This document shows, one piece after another, positions 13,401-21,864 of a stretch of 64,000 nucleotides of DNA. The position numbers and the translations under genes were made by a program. The notes under the pieces were generated by a model. It worked only from the letters and a program-made list of their open reading frames with translations, ran no database searches and had not been told where the DNA came from. How positions within the stretch are numbered: position 1 is the first letter of the stretch; each line of letters opens with the position of its first letter. Origin of the DNA: Branchiostoma floridae (taxonomy: Eukaryota > Chordata > Leptocardii > Amphioxiformes > Branchiostomatidae); assembly GCF_000003815.2 (NCBI RefSeq), contig NC_049991.1, forward strand, positions 8,824,062-8,888,061, written 5' to 3'.

Positions 13401-16400
13401 AGTGCTTATTAGTGCAGAAATTTTTTTGCAGCACCTTAGGAGCAGAGCCTCAATTATTTTTCATGTCACACCAATAAGAAACATTTCATTCCCTATTAGT
13501 GTTTGCATGATATGTGCTCCATTTAACATTCTATCCGAGGGACGGCCCTAGCCGAAGCTAGGTACTCATTTTCACCTGAGTATAGTGAAGAAAGCCGTGT
13601 AAAGTACCTTTCCCAAGGGCACAAGATCGGTAACACGGCACCTGGATTCTAACCCACGACCTTTTGCGACCTTACCCGATGATGATGATGATGATTATGA
13701 TGAATATGTGCTAACCGTGTGTGTTTTCTGGTGTAAATCTGGATTCATTTCCTTTACCAATTTGTAGGGTCATTGGATTATAGTCACTACTCACTACTTT
13801 TTGGTAATACTTCGAGGGTGGAGCCTGCACAGCTCTGTGTGTCTGACATTTGTCAGTTTATCAATAAGATTTCCTTTCTGAGGTATTTGTTTATCACATG
13901 CTAAATGTCATTGTTCTCCCCTTTTCATCCCAGGGAGTCAGTTTATAGACTGGCAGTTTTTTGTTGGCAACACATTGGGAGCAGTTGATGCTAAATATTG
14001 ATCAGTGTCTAAATTAGATTCAATACACTGTCAGAAATATGTTGCAAGATTTTTTAAATTTGTTTTTCTCCAGGCACAAGATGCGGTGGACAGAAAATTC
14101 TTGAGCAGTAACAAAGACCTGAAACAGACTCGGCAGAAACTGGTGGATTACTTTTCCACTTTTATCAGGTGAGTTGAGGTGTTCTGGATTTGCATGGATG
14201 TCAGCTGGGTATGTAAATAGTTGGGAACAACTCAATTACATTTAGCTGTTGTCAGTCAAAAGGAATGACCAGTTTTGTTGCTGTGTCAAATTCTGTGGAC
14301 CCAAATGTTACAAATTTGAATCTCAAATTTCTCACTGTCAAGTCAGAGGAAGGCATATTTATTTATGTTTTCTTTATACAGTGTTAAACACATTCAGTAC
14401 TTACCATACTGATTTCCAGGCATGCCCTGTACAAAGGAGTGATGTCAGATTGGATATAAGACCATTTTGTCTCATATTTGAGGACTGAGATCCTCGCCTC
14501 AAGCATGTTAAAGGTCCTACCACAAAATGATACAATTCACGGAGAATTCACTATCAATACAAAAAGCGGAGAGTTTCCTTTTGACATTGAAAGTGACATT
14601 CATCAGTCTTCTTCAGGCCAGTAGACCACGTTGTGATGTGAATTGTTTCATGTAGCTATAAACCTGGTGATCAGTACTGGTTGTAATGTGACTGTGAATT
14701 GTTCCATGTAGACCTGTACAGACCTGGTGATCAGTATTGGTTGTAATGTGACTGTGAATTGTGCCATGTAGACCTGTACAGACCTGGTGATCAGTACTGG
14801 TTGTAATGTGACTGTGAATTGTTCCATGTAGACCTGTACAGACCTGGTGATCAGTATTGGTTGTAATGTGACTGTGAATTGTGCCATGTAGACCTGTGCA
14901 GACCTGGTGATCAGTATTGGTTGTAATGTGACTGTGAATTGTTCCATGTAAATGCTGTAATGTGACTGTGAATTGTTCCATGTAAATGCTGTAATGTGAC
15001 TGTGAATTGTTTCATGTAGACCTGTACAGACCTGGTGATCAGTATTGGTTGTAATGTGACTGTGAATTGTTCCATGTAAATGCTGTAATGTGACTGTGAA
15101 TTGTTTCATGTAGACCTGTGCAGACCTGGTGGCGAGCCGTGGACGAGGCCCCGTGGCTGCTGCAGGTTTTAGGCGATGTACAACATCTCCACGCTATCTT
15201 GGTCAACCTCAGTGTCTTCCAGAACCTCTACACCAGGTAGATACTAATAAGTTGTAATAACTAGCTCTTCTATACCTCAGGCTGGAATGAACATTGTAAC
15301 CTTTGGCACATATGTTAAGATTAACTTAAGACAAACTTGATATCATTAAGACGGGAAATTATATCTTTTTAATGATGAGTTTACTTCATAGCACCTGTTG
15401 CATTTGCATGATTTGGGAAGGCATATACCCATGTCCACATCTACATAATGACATGTACATGTAGTTGTAGTTGTCAATATTGAGAATGCAATACGTTATC
15501 TCTCCTACAGGGGGCGCTGTGCAGAGCTGCTGGCCTACTGGCAATTTGTTGGTGCAGAGAAAAGTGCCATGGCAACAGAGTACATGAATGCACTGAAGAT
15601 GCTGGAAGATGGTGCGTTGCAATGTTGTCTTTATCCAGCAGTCGCCTTGCCACGCCCTTGCCACGCCCCTGCATGACCTATCTTTACCTTTAAGTTACCT
15701 TTTACCTTTTAGAAGTAACCTTTCCCCATACCTTAGCTACCTTTAAGTTACCTTACCTTACCACACCACTCAAAACAAAGACATATTTTTTGTATCTTAA
15801 GTTGTAATACTTAAACAGCTGTAGTTTCTGCAAAGATTTTTATGTATGATTTTTATTGTTTATTGTCTATTAACTCCTTGAGTAGTTTACAACTTTTCAC
15901 AGTCTGCAACATCTACTATTCCAGGAGTAATAATTACACATAACACTTGTACACATAACATACACAACATATATAACATGATGTCATTCACAATATCATG
16001 AAAAAACACATGTGCCTTATCAAAGTTATCAAATACCTCATGTGCCATTAGCTGAACATCGCATGTGTTTCATTAACTGCTGTCTAAACATCTTGGATGT
16101 ACTCACAGTTTGTAGCTCACGTGCTAGTTGGTTCCATTCGGATGTTGCTCTATATGTGAAAGATTTCTTAAGACTATTTGTCATTGTGTTTTTCTGTTCA
16201 AAAGTTTTTCCGCGTTGCATTATTGTCTTGTATGGTAGCTGTGCTGGTTAGATAACAGATGATTTCATAGCAATTAAATTGACAGTCAGTTACAGTGTGC
16301 ATATAACAATGACTAAACTCCAGCAGATACAACCGTTACTGTACTGCACAGTGAGTATTCCTAACCACTGTAACATCTGGTTGTCTCAGGTATGGGCGAT

Positions 16401-19400
16401 GTGACATCCTCGAAGTTGGCCAGCCTGTACGAACTCCTGGGAAAGTTCCTGAAAGACCTGAGCCTGCTGAATCAGGCGGTGCCTCCCCTCCAGAGGGCAT
16501 TGGAGCTACGAGAGACTAGTCTGGACCCAGACCACCCCAGCGTGGCCAGCGCGCTCCATCATCTAGCCGGCTTGTACGCACACTGGGGGAAGTTTAACAC
16601 TGCCGAGGCCCTGTACAAGCAGGCTATCGATATCTACCAGAATGCGTTTGGCAGTAACCATCATCAGGTAGCCCGGGAGCTGGAGGCCCTTGCCTTGCTG
16701 TACCAACGCCAAAACAAGTGAGCAACCAGTCTTATCTCCAAGCAGATGTTGGAAGGGAAAATTGTAACGTTTTGTTTTGGCATCTTACTAGTCTCATCTC
16801 CAAGCAGATGTTGGAAGGAAAAACTGTAACATTTTGTTTTGACAACTTACCATTCAAATCTCCAAGCAGATGTTGGAAGGGAAAATTATTACATTTTGTA
16901 TTGGCAACTTACCAGTCTTATCTCCAAGCAGATGTTGGAAGGGAATATTATATTGTCTACTTAAGCTCCTGTTTGTGTTACGAACGTCTTCTGTAACACA
17001 AAAACAGGTAGCTTAAAAATGCAAAGAATTTGCCTTCCAACATCTGCTTGGAGATATCAACCTGTCTGTAAGCATTTGGACACAATATCTTTATTAGCTT
17101 AATTATCAAAGAATTTGGAAAGCAGTAATAAGTTGCTTTGCTCAAATATGTCAGAAGCCAAAACTGTTAACTTTGAAGTTTCATTCAGCTAGCCTATGAA
17201 ATACATAGAATATGAGTGAAAAGCATAAGATATTTCTGCAAGTATAATATTATAATGCATTCATTTTGTTGTTTTTCTTGCCTAGGTTTGATGTAGCTGA
17301 GCCACTTCACAAGAGAGCTGTCACCATCAGGAAGAGATCACCAGAAAATTCCCGACTGAGATCTGTAAGTATTTTTCTCATCTTCAGTCTGTAGATTTTT
17401 TTCTCCATTTATGTTGTGACACTATTTTATTCCATGTCTGTCAGACTAGCCTGATATCCAGCTGTAATATAGCTCCTGAGTGTCTTCTGTCCTCTCCGCA
17501 AATGGTTGGATAACAGGCTATGTCAGACATGAAGATTTGGATCTTGCTGTATTCACTCATATTAGGATGTGGGAGTACCTAGATACAGACTTCACACTCT
17601 TCGTTCATGTCATCTTCCAGTGTAGCTTACTAATGCCATGGTTCAAATTCAAGAACCAACAAAGGATTGGTGGTGTCTAGGTAGTGCACAGCTAAACTCC
17701 TTTGTTGGGCAGAAACCACTTTTTTTGCAACACCGATCTGTCCATTCGATGACATGCATAAAACTAGACTGTTGTGTAAAACTAGACTGTTGTTTAAAAC
17801 TAGTCTGTTGTGTAGAACTAGACTTTTGTGTTAAACTAGAGTGTTATTATATGTAATATATGTAGGCTGGGCTGGAGTTTCTGCGGAAGAGAGCAGTTCA
17901 CCTGGAGGAGTTGTCGTTAGGTCCGGATTCCCCGGCCTTGGCTCGCTCACTCAATGAACTAGGAGTGCTGTTCTACCTGCAGGGGTACTTGGGGTAAGTC
18001 CTTCAAATGCGGTCAATTTAATCAGCTTCATTGGGCACTTTCAGTTCAGGTGTGACATCAATTGGCAAAAATTTGAGGCTGATTCTTTTCAAAATAGAAG
18101 AGAGGAAGCATATTCAAACTGATTCCTATTAAAATAGATGAAAGCGAGGAAGCAAGATTTTAAAACTGCATCATTTTCTCACAATACTTTTAAACACATG
18201 ATCTGCATGCCTCCTATACATACAGTACGAAACTTGTGGCAAGCTTTTGTAATGCATTGTACCTTTGTTTTAACCTCATGTTCTTACTTATTTGTCTGTA
18301 CAGAACAGCTGAGAAGTTGTTGCAGCACTCCCTGTCCATGCGGGAGTCTGTTCTGGACGCCTCTCATCCCGACTGTGCGCAGTCCCTGCACAACCTGGCT
18401 TCCCTCTATGTTGAGAAGAAGGAGTACGCCAAAGCAGAACCGCTGTACGAGAGAGCGCTAGAGTTACGCCAGCAGGCCTTTCCTGCAGACCACCCTGCTG
18501 TTGCATCGACTATCCGCCATCTTGCTGCAGTCTATAAGAAACAGGTAGGTTCACTGGACATTTCTGAGCACACCAGACTCCTCACAAGGAGAACAGACCA
18601 CTTGTTCATACCATCACATTATGTTTGTGTGAATACTGGACCGTAATTTTAGGACATTGTGATTACATGTACATGTATATAGCTTTGCTCACTCAGGTCT
18701 TTATTCTGTGGTTGTACACATGTACCTCAAACGGGGATTGTAACACCATACACACCTTGTGGGTCAGATCATTAAGCTTTTATCGTATTACAATTATAAT
18801 TACAATTGATATTTTGTACCTTTCAGAACAATTTTGATAAAGCAGAGCCTCTGTACAGACAAGCCTTGGCTATGAGAGAGAAGGTGTTTGGAGACAGTCA
18901 CCCCAGTGTTGCCACGGCACTGGTCAACTTGGCAGTGCTACAGTCCAATCAGGTCAGCACACTCATTTGACAATGTGTAATTCTAGGTGATGCATTAAAT
19001 GCCAAAGTGCTGTATTGAGGGTATGACAAGAGGCTTTTATAGCCTGGTATCCATTCTATTCCAGCTCTGCTTTGCTGTTTTGATCACTTCTAAATATGCA
19101 GGCACACATTGATAGGGAAACCATTGGCGTTTGAATATTCTTAGATATAGGCAAGACTTCTGATGGCTCTTATTATGATTGGTCCTCAAAATAGCACTAG
19201 GTACCGCTTGATGTTTGAATGTCCATTCGTAATTTTGACCACCCTTTGATACTGCTTCTGAGAAGTATTCTATTCCCGAAATAGGATTAAACTTTTTAAT
19301 GGAGAAGGGGTCCAGACTATTCTATTTGGAAGCAGGTCTTGGAGTAAATTGTGGCTAGAAGAGCATGGATACCACTGGGCTACTCCCACTGAAAATAGTT

Positions 19401-19759
19401 TCTCAAAATGCCACCTTCTATCGCTAAACATTCTTCTTCTGTCATTTTTGTAGGGAAGACATTCCGATGCATTACCACTGTACGAGAAAGCATTGCAGAT
19501 ATATGAGGACAACTTCGGCCCAAACAACCCCAGAGTTGCGGAGACCCTACGAAACTTGGCGGTGCTGCATTACGACTTAAAGAACTACGAGACCGCCGCA
19601 AACCTGTACAAACGGGCCACGGAGATCAAAGACCCCGACCACCCATTCCAACCGTCGAGGGAAGTGATGTCCCGACGGTCGTCAAGCGTAGTCTCAGAAA
19701 ACTTTTTGCACAACGGTCTGAATGTACAGCTAGCCCGGCTGCTACCAGAGCATAGATAG
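116..19759 (+). CDS. NPHP3: Nephrocystin-3 (27 exons, N-terminus outside window)
   Basis: Nephrocystin-3 is a scaffold of the ciliary inversin compartment (with INVS, NEK8 and ANKS6), needed for cilium signalling and left-right patterning. Exons read by me from GT-AG sites and frame: 116-241, 1295-1460, 2248-2388, 2983-3116, 3643-3741, 3978-4063, 4430-4519, 5124-5196, 5722-5796, 7972-8127, 8400-8503, 9432-9546, 10319-10462, 11216-11313, 11648-11750, 12141-12223, 12821-12959, 13233-13397, 14074-14168, 15114-15236, 15511-15611, 16390-16717, 17286-17364, 17866-17993, 18304-18544, 18827-18952, 19454-19759. Their sum is 3624 nt, exactly 1208 codons including the stop, with no internal stop. The order coiled coil, P-loop NTPase, TPR repeats and many local identities match vertebrate NPHP3 (about 1330 residues), so roughly 130 N-terminal residues with the myristoylation signal are missing to the left. 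Least certain are the weakly conserved exons 3643-3741 and 3978-4063. Confidence 0.95.
242..490 (+). repeat. GT microsatellite at an NPHP3 splice donor
   Basis: Pure GT dinucleotides run from 242 to 289 and continue as imperfect GT/TGTATG repeats to about 490. The run starts exactly at the 5' splice site of the exon ending at 241. Apparent reading frames across it (poly Cys-Val) are artefacts. Confidence 0.95.
745..1156. mobile_element. hAT-like MITE with 8-bp target duplication
   Basis: The 412-bp element starts tagggctgggtatcggtaca and its right end is the inverted complement with one mismatch. It is flanked on both sides by ctcctagg (737-744 and 1157-1164), an 8-bp target-site duplication typical of hAT transposons. 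The inside is made of repeated GGTCC/GGACC and ACCGGT words and has no coding capacity. It sits in an NPHP3 intron. Confidence 0.88.
1169..1196. repeat. CT microsatellite
   Basis: About 14 CT dinucleotides lie just after the hAT-like MITE and upstream of the exon starting at 1295. Confidence 0.9.
2248..5796 (+). CDS. NPHP3: NPHP3 N-terminal linker exons (2248-5796)
   Basis: Seven short exons: 2248-2388, 2983-3116, 3643-3741, 3978-4063, 4430-4519, 5124-5196 and 5722-5796. The first two are strongly NPHP3-like: residues [23 protein letters not shown] and [17 protein letters not shown] parallel the vertebrate protein before its NTPase. The next five code for a poorly conserved stretch (for example [21 protein letters not shown]) corresponding to the vertebrate linker. 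They are supported mainly by good splice signals and by phases that chain without a break. Intron 4520-5123 begins near a TAG repeat that may be the tail of a minus-strand retroelement. Confidence 0.82.
4690..5050 (-). mobile_element. Possible LINE 3' end (minus strand)
   Basis: A TAG trinucleotide run at about 4700-4717 adjoins a stretch that, on the minus strand, ends with AATAAAGG followed by that repeat. This is the layout of a LINE 3' end with a short tandem tail. No coding part is present. The call rests on layout only. Confidence 0.3.
6533..6596. repeat. 18-bp perfect inverted repeat
   Basis: Arms agtggccaggtcacatga (6533-6550) and its exact complement (6579-6596) are separated by 28 bp. 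This could form a hairpin in DNA or RNA. It is probably part of a decayed transposon in the intron. Confidence 0.85.
7779..7930. repeat. Degenerate tandem repeat of about 36 bp
   Basis: Four imperfect units share the words 'ccaaaaa' and 'ggctctgcccctg' or variants. The array ends about 40 bp before the acceptor of the exon at 7972. Confidence 0.7.
7972..8503 (+). CDS. NPHP3: NPHP3 P-loop exons (7972-8127, 8400-8503)
   Basis: The first exon is acidic (many Glu/Asp) and ends with a segment matching the vertebrate ELGFEKYYQRL region. The second contains the Walker A motif GTIGAGKSS (GxxGxGKS), preceded by PPLLLMG. This is the start of the STAND/NACHT-like P-loop NTPase domain, which binds nucleotide. 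The first exon joins in phase 0 to the second, which ends in phase 2 inside the conserved Trp codon of the LLAQW segment. Confidence 0.95.
8770..9100. mobile_element. MITE with cagggctcgaaat termini
   Basis: The left end cagggctcgaaat and right end atttcgagccctg are inverted complements. The inside is made of inverted and direct repeats of ggtgcacc. The ends resemble hAT-type termini. The flanks share only 'cctta', so the target duplication is imperfect or decayed. It lies in an NPHP3 intron. Confidence 0.7.
9432..13397 (+). CDS. NPHP3: NPHP3 NTPase-domain exons (9432-13397)
   Basis: Seven exons: 9432-9546, 10319-10462, 11216-11313, 11648-11750, 12141-12223, 12821-12959 and 13233-13397. They complete the P-loop domain. 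Residues VLYHFVG follow the P-loop, the Walker B strand is LVLVIDSMD, and [13 protein letters not shown] resembles the sensor region of STAND NTPases. The end of the block ([17 protein letters not shown]) resembles the winged-helix part of NACHT proteins. The acceptor of 10319-10462 lies behind a GTT repeat, and a decayed copy of that acceptor sits 84 bp upstream. Confidence 0.94.
9650..10110 (+). repeat. Dispersed repeat, copy A (family shared with 40.5, 42.8 and 49.3 kb)
   Basis: A stretch starting with a TTC-rich run and 'ctcctgtc', then 'accgaatgac.tgaaatttggca' and 'gtgggccaatac', is matched by 40660-40960. The 3' part, ending near 10200 with 'caagcaaatgtc', is matched by the end of 49340-49800 ('aagcaaatgtcggtctttga') and by 42780-42885. 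No coding capacity is seen. The class of element is unknown to me. Confidence 0.65.
10208..10260 (+). repeat. Decayed duplicate of the exon acceptor at 10319
   Basis: The sequence 'acattttgttg..tttagctgatg' is present twice, ending at 10234 and again at 10318, the real acceptor. After the first copy the exon-like sequence reads CTG ATG TAG, an in-frame stop where the real exon reads CTG ATG CAG. This is a local duplication of splice site plus exon start that has become a decoy. Confidence 0.8.
12404..12560 (+). repeat. Dispersed repeat, copy 1
   Basis: About 160 bp with the words 'caagcaactggatat', 'gaaacggtcagac' and 'ggatagaatccactatcc'. It is nearly identical in inverted orientation to 22703-22863 and less similar to 20205-20300. 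A second block, 'aagatatgccaaaaagcag' (12050-12068), also recurs near 22420. This is an interspersed element of unknown class in an NPHP3 intron. Confidence 0.8.
13530..13672 (-). mobile_element. tRNA-derived SINE fragment (minus)
   Basis: Read on the minus strand this matches the SINE at 30715-31045. It has a degenerate B box (GGTTAGAATCC), then 'gtgccgtgttaccgatcttg', 'cccttgggaaagg', and 'tagcttcggctagggcc'. The A-box end is not clear. A GAT repeat follows at 13677-13696. Confidence 0.75.
14074..15611 (+). CDS. NPHP3: NPHP3 exons between NTPase and TPRs (14074-14168, 15114-15236, 15511-15611)
   Basis: These exons encode the helical region linking the NTPase to the TPR array, with [20 protein letters not shown] almost identical to the vertebrate sequence. 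The start of the middle exon was chosen at 15114. The upstream exon ends in phase 2, and only this acceptor (ending catgtag) gives the frame [15 protein letters not shown]. The tempting acceptor ten bases later is out of frame. The intron before it is filled by a 60-bp minisatellite containing copies of this very acceptor. Confidence 0.92.
14640..15113 (+). repeat. 60-bp minisatellite derived from an NPHP3 splice acceptor
   Basis: About six full 60-bp units and several short ones of about 37 bp repeat 'ttccatgtagacctgtacag' followed by 'acctggtgatcagta' and 'gtaatgtgactgtgaatt'. The array runs directly into the real exon at 15114, whose own acceptor and first bases are 'catgtag|acctgtgcagacctggtgg'. 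Each full unit therefore carries a copy of the 3' splice site and about 18 bp of exon start. Long minus-strand frames across it are artefacts of the 60-bp period. Confidence 0.93.
15675..15770. repeat. Simple repeat of ttacctttaa type
   Basis: Imperfect tandem copies of 'ttacctt' and 'agttacctt' follow a short 'cttgccacgccc' doublet at about 15646-15669. Confidence 0.7.
16038..16220 (-). pseudogene. LINE reverse transcriptase C-terminal remnant
   Basis: On the minus strand a 60-codon frame reads [19 protein letters not shown] and then [14 protein letters not shown]. It matches the pattern at the very end of non-LTR retrotransposon ORF2 (F.YR...WN.L...L....S...F+..L). No catalytic domain is present. 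The flanking 15850-16250 is probably the rest of the same 5'-truncated element, lying antisense in an NPHP3 intron. Confidence 0.6.
16390..19759 (+). CDS. NPHP3: NPHP3 TPR exons (16390-19759)
   Basis: Six exons encode a C-terminal superhelix of tetratricopeptide repeats of the 42-residue kinesin-light-chain type. Each repeat shows the signature of a small residue in helix A and a DHP/SHP turn: [44 protein letters not shown] and [14 protein letters not shown]. TPRs bind partner peptides such as nephrocystins, inversin and UNC119-linked cargo. Residues [17 protein letters not shown] mark the usual gap between repeat blocks. The last exon (19454-19759) ends with a Ser-rich tail and a TAG stop at 19757-19759. 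Confidence 0.96.
16730..17065. mobile_element. MITE with triplicated left end (ctccaagcagatgttggaag family)
   Basis: Four direct copies of 'ctccaagcagatgttggaag' occur about 60 bp apart (near 16735, 16797, 16859 and 16921), and one inverted copy closes the element near 17033-17053. The last left copy and the inverted copy flank a second inverted pair, 'cttaagctcctgttt' against 'aaaacaggtagctta'. This is a hairpin MITE whose left end has been tandemly multiplied. The first copy starts only 16 bp after the donor of the exon ending at 16717. Elements at 24782 and 25198 have similar tips. Confidence 0.75.
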
Positions 19760-19784
19760 CAGTTTGCTTTTAGATCTGCAATTA

Positions 19785-19790
19785 AATAAA
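19785..19790 (+). terminator. NPHP3: NPHP3 poly(A) signal AATAAA
   Basis: AATAAA lies 26 bp after the stop codon, with AT-rich sequence around it. It would give an unusually short 3' UTR of about 50 nt. No competing signal was noted in the next 200 bp. Confidence 0.7.
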
Positions 19791-20396
19791 ATTACAATGC
19801 AAGAAGCTGCTTAAGATCGTCAGTGACCAACTCGTTACAATAGCATGCCAGTATGATGACCAACTACTAGATTATGTGTATGTATTACTCTTGGCAGTGT
19901 GTGATGTTGTGACAATGGCATGCAGATACATTATTTACATGTATAGAATAATATTGTCAATGTTGAACCTTGAACGTGGGCATCAGGGGTGCCATCACGG
20001 GTCACAATGGATTCTTGTCAATGTTGTTTGGAGGTAGAAGTACAAATGCATACCATAATCATAACTTATAAAGGAAATTGTAGAAAATAGAAAGTACCAA
20101 ACAGACCACTCAGGACTTCAGCTGCCATCAGTCAAACCAAAACTGAGCAGCTGCAAAATATACATGTTGATGAAGGTCAGACATCCAGGCAATACAGTGC
20201 ATAGTACGAAAGCTACCCAAGCAACTAGATTTTGTAGACAGACGTTTCAGATAGCGTCCACTATCTTGCATCAGTAACTATACTGAAGTGTGACAGTAGG
20301 TACAATACATGTAGGTTCTGATTCTTACCTAGAAGACCACCAAGCTGCTCAAATTATCTTAGAGCATGTACATCAAATACAACCAAACTGTCATGG
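19791..20396. other. Intergenic region after NPHP3
   Basis: No gene is seen. It holds a copy of the dispersed repeat (20205-20300) and ends at the truncated LINE. Confidence 0.6.
20205..20300 (+). repeat. Dispersed repeat, copy 2 (diverged)
   Basis: It shares 'caagcaacta', 'gacgtttcagatag' and 'gtccactatct' with the copies at 12404 and (inverted) 22703. Confidence 0.65.
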
Positions 20397-21864
20397 ATCG
20401 GGATTCAGGGTGTGGAGCATCTTTGGTTCAGCAACTACCTGTCGGGGAGACAACAAATTGTCTCTCTGAATGGTTGTAGGTCAGAATACTTACCTGTTAC
20501 ACTGGGAGTGCCCCAGGGTTCGATACTGGGCCCGTTGCTCTTCAATTTATTTATTAACGATATACCTGATGTAGTTACCACATGTAAAATATGTTTGTAT
20601 GCTGATGACACAGCAATATTCTATCCCAGCAACAATGTAAAACATATTGAGTCAATTCTGAACTATGAACTCTCTGGTCTGGCCACTTGGTTCCAAACAA
20701 ATCGTTTAACATTAAATGTAACCAAGACTAAATGGATGTTATTTGGCACTGCTAACAGGTTAAAGCAAGCACAGTCCTTGACAGTCGAAATTGACCAAGA
20801 AATCATAGAAAGAGTTCATACGTTCAAATATCTTGGTATGTACCTTGACTCCCACCTGTCCTTTAATGAACATATAGACAAAGTTTGTAGTAAGGTGTCA
20901 CAGAGGATTGGACTACTTAGACGCCTCAGACACTGCCTGACTTTCAGTATTGCTGACATGTTGTACAAGACTATGATATTGCCTATTTTCGACTATTGTG
21001 ACACTGTCTGGGGAACCTGTGGGGCCACCAAACAACGGCAACTACAAATACTACAAAACAGAGCGGCAAGGGTGGTGCTACAACGTAGGCAACGGGACAT
21101 CAGCATTGTGAACCTCCATCAAACTCTCAACTGGAAATACCTGGCTGATAGGAGATTTGAGCACACGTGCATTATGGTTTTCAAATGTCTGACAGGCTTG
21201 GCACCAACATACCTATCCGCCACATTTCAGCACAACTCTCGTATCCATACTTACAACACTAGGCAGACCACTAAACTACACCCACCAAGCTACACCACCA
21301 CATGTGGACAAAAAACATTTGCATACACTGGCACTAGCCAGTACAACAAACTAGCAGATAACATAAGAAACATCACAACACTAAAAGGCTTTAAAACAGC
21401 TCTGAAGAACACATGTATATCTGACCTCAAGTAATATTGGAACTTAGTATGGAAAAGCACCTTTGTCTCTGATGTGCCTTACTGTTTTAATTTTTTTGTT
21501 TGTTCAATCTTTACATATGATTTACTATCCATACTTTGTAAATTTCAGTTTCATTAATTTTCGATTTACACATGATTTGATATATGATTTGACCTCTGAC
21601 CTCCACTCCATCTCTTGACATATTGATTTTGACCTTGGAACGTTTTCGACATGAGTATGGACACTGATTATGTTTTGACGCACCGGTTTTATGTTTTCTG
21701 TACTGTATGTTGTCCCTGGATGTTCAAAGTTTGACTGATTGTAACCACGTTTTTTGTCCTGTATTTATTATTTTACATGTATGTTTGATGGGCTCCCTTG
21801 GAAATCAACTATGCACTGTTGTAGGGGCTACCCATCTGTTTTCAAGATGAAATAAATAAATAAA
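20397..21864 (+). mobile_element. 5'-truncated non-LTR retrotransposon (LINE)
   Basis: An open frame ending at 21434 encodes the second half of a reverse transcriptase. GVPQGSILGPLLFNLFINDI is RT motif 4, LYADDTAIF is the catalytic YADD box, LTLNVTKTKWMLFG is motif 6, and TFKYLGMYLD is motif 7. The usual C-terminal helical domain (ILQNRAARVV) follows. The fingers motifs, endonuclease and ORF1 are absent. After the stop comes a 430-bp 3' UTR ending in the tandem tail AAATAAATAAAT at about 21851-21863. This looks like the CR1/L2/Jockey group. The frame is intact over 340 codons, suggesting a recent insertion, but it cannot retrotranspose by itself. Confidence 0.92.

Noticed and set aside
14613-15109. 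Long minus-strand frames with repeated GTIHSHITT-like units
   Set aside because: They translate a 60-bp (20-codon) intronic minisatellite, which stays open by its period.
20397-21434. Host gene with a reverse transcriptase domain
   Set aside because: Lacks the fingers motifs and a 5' part and ends in a LINE-type tandem tail; it is a truncated retrotransposon.
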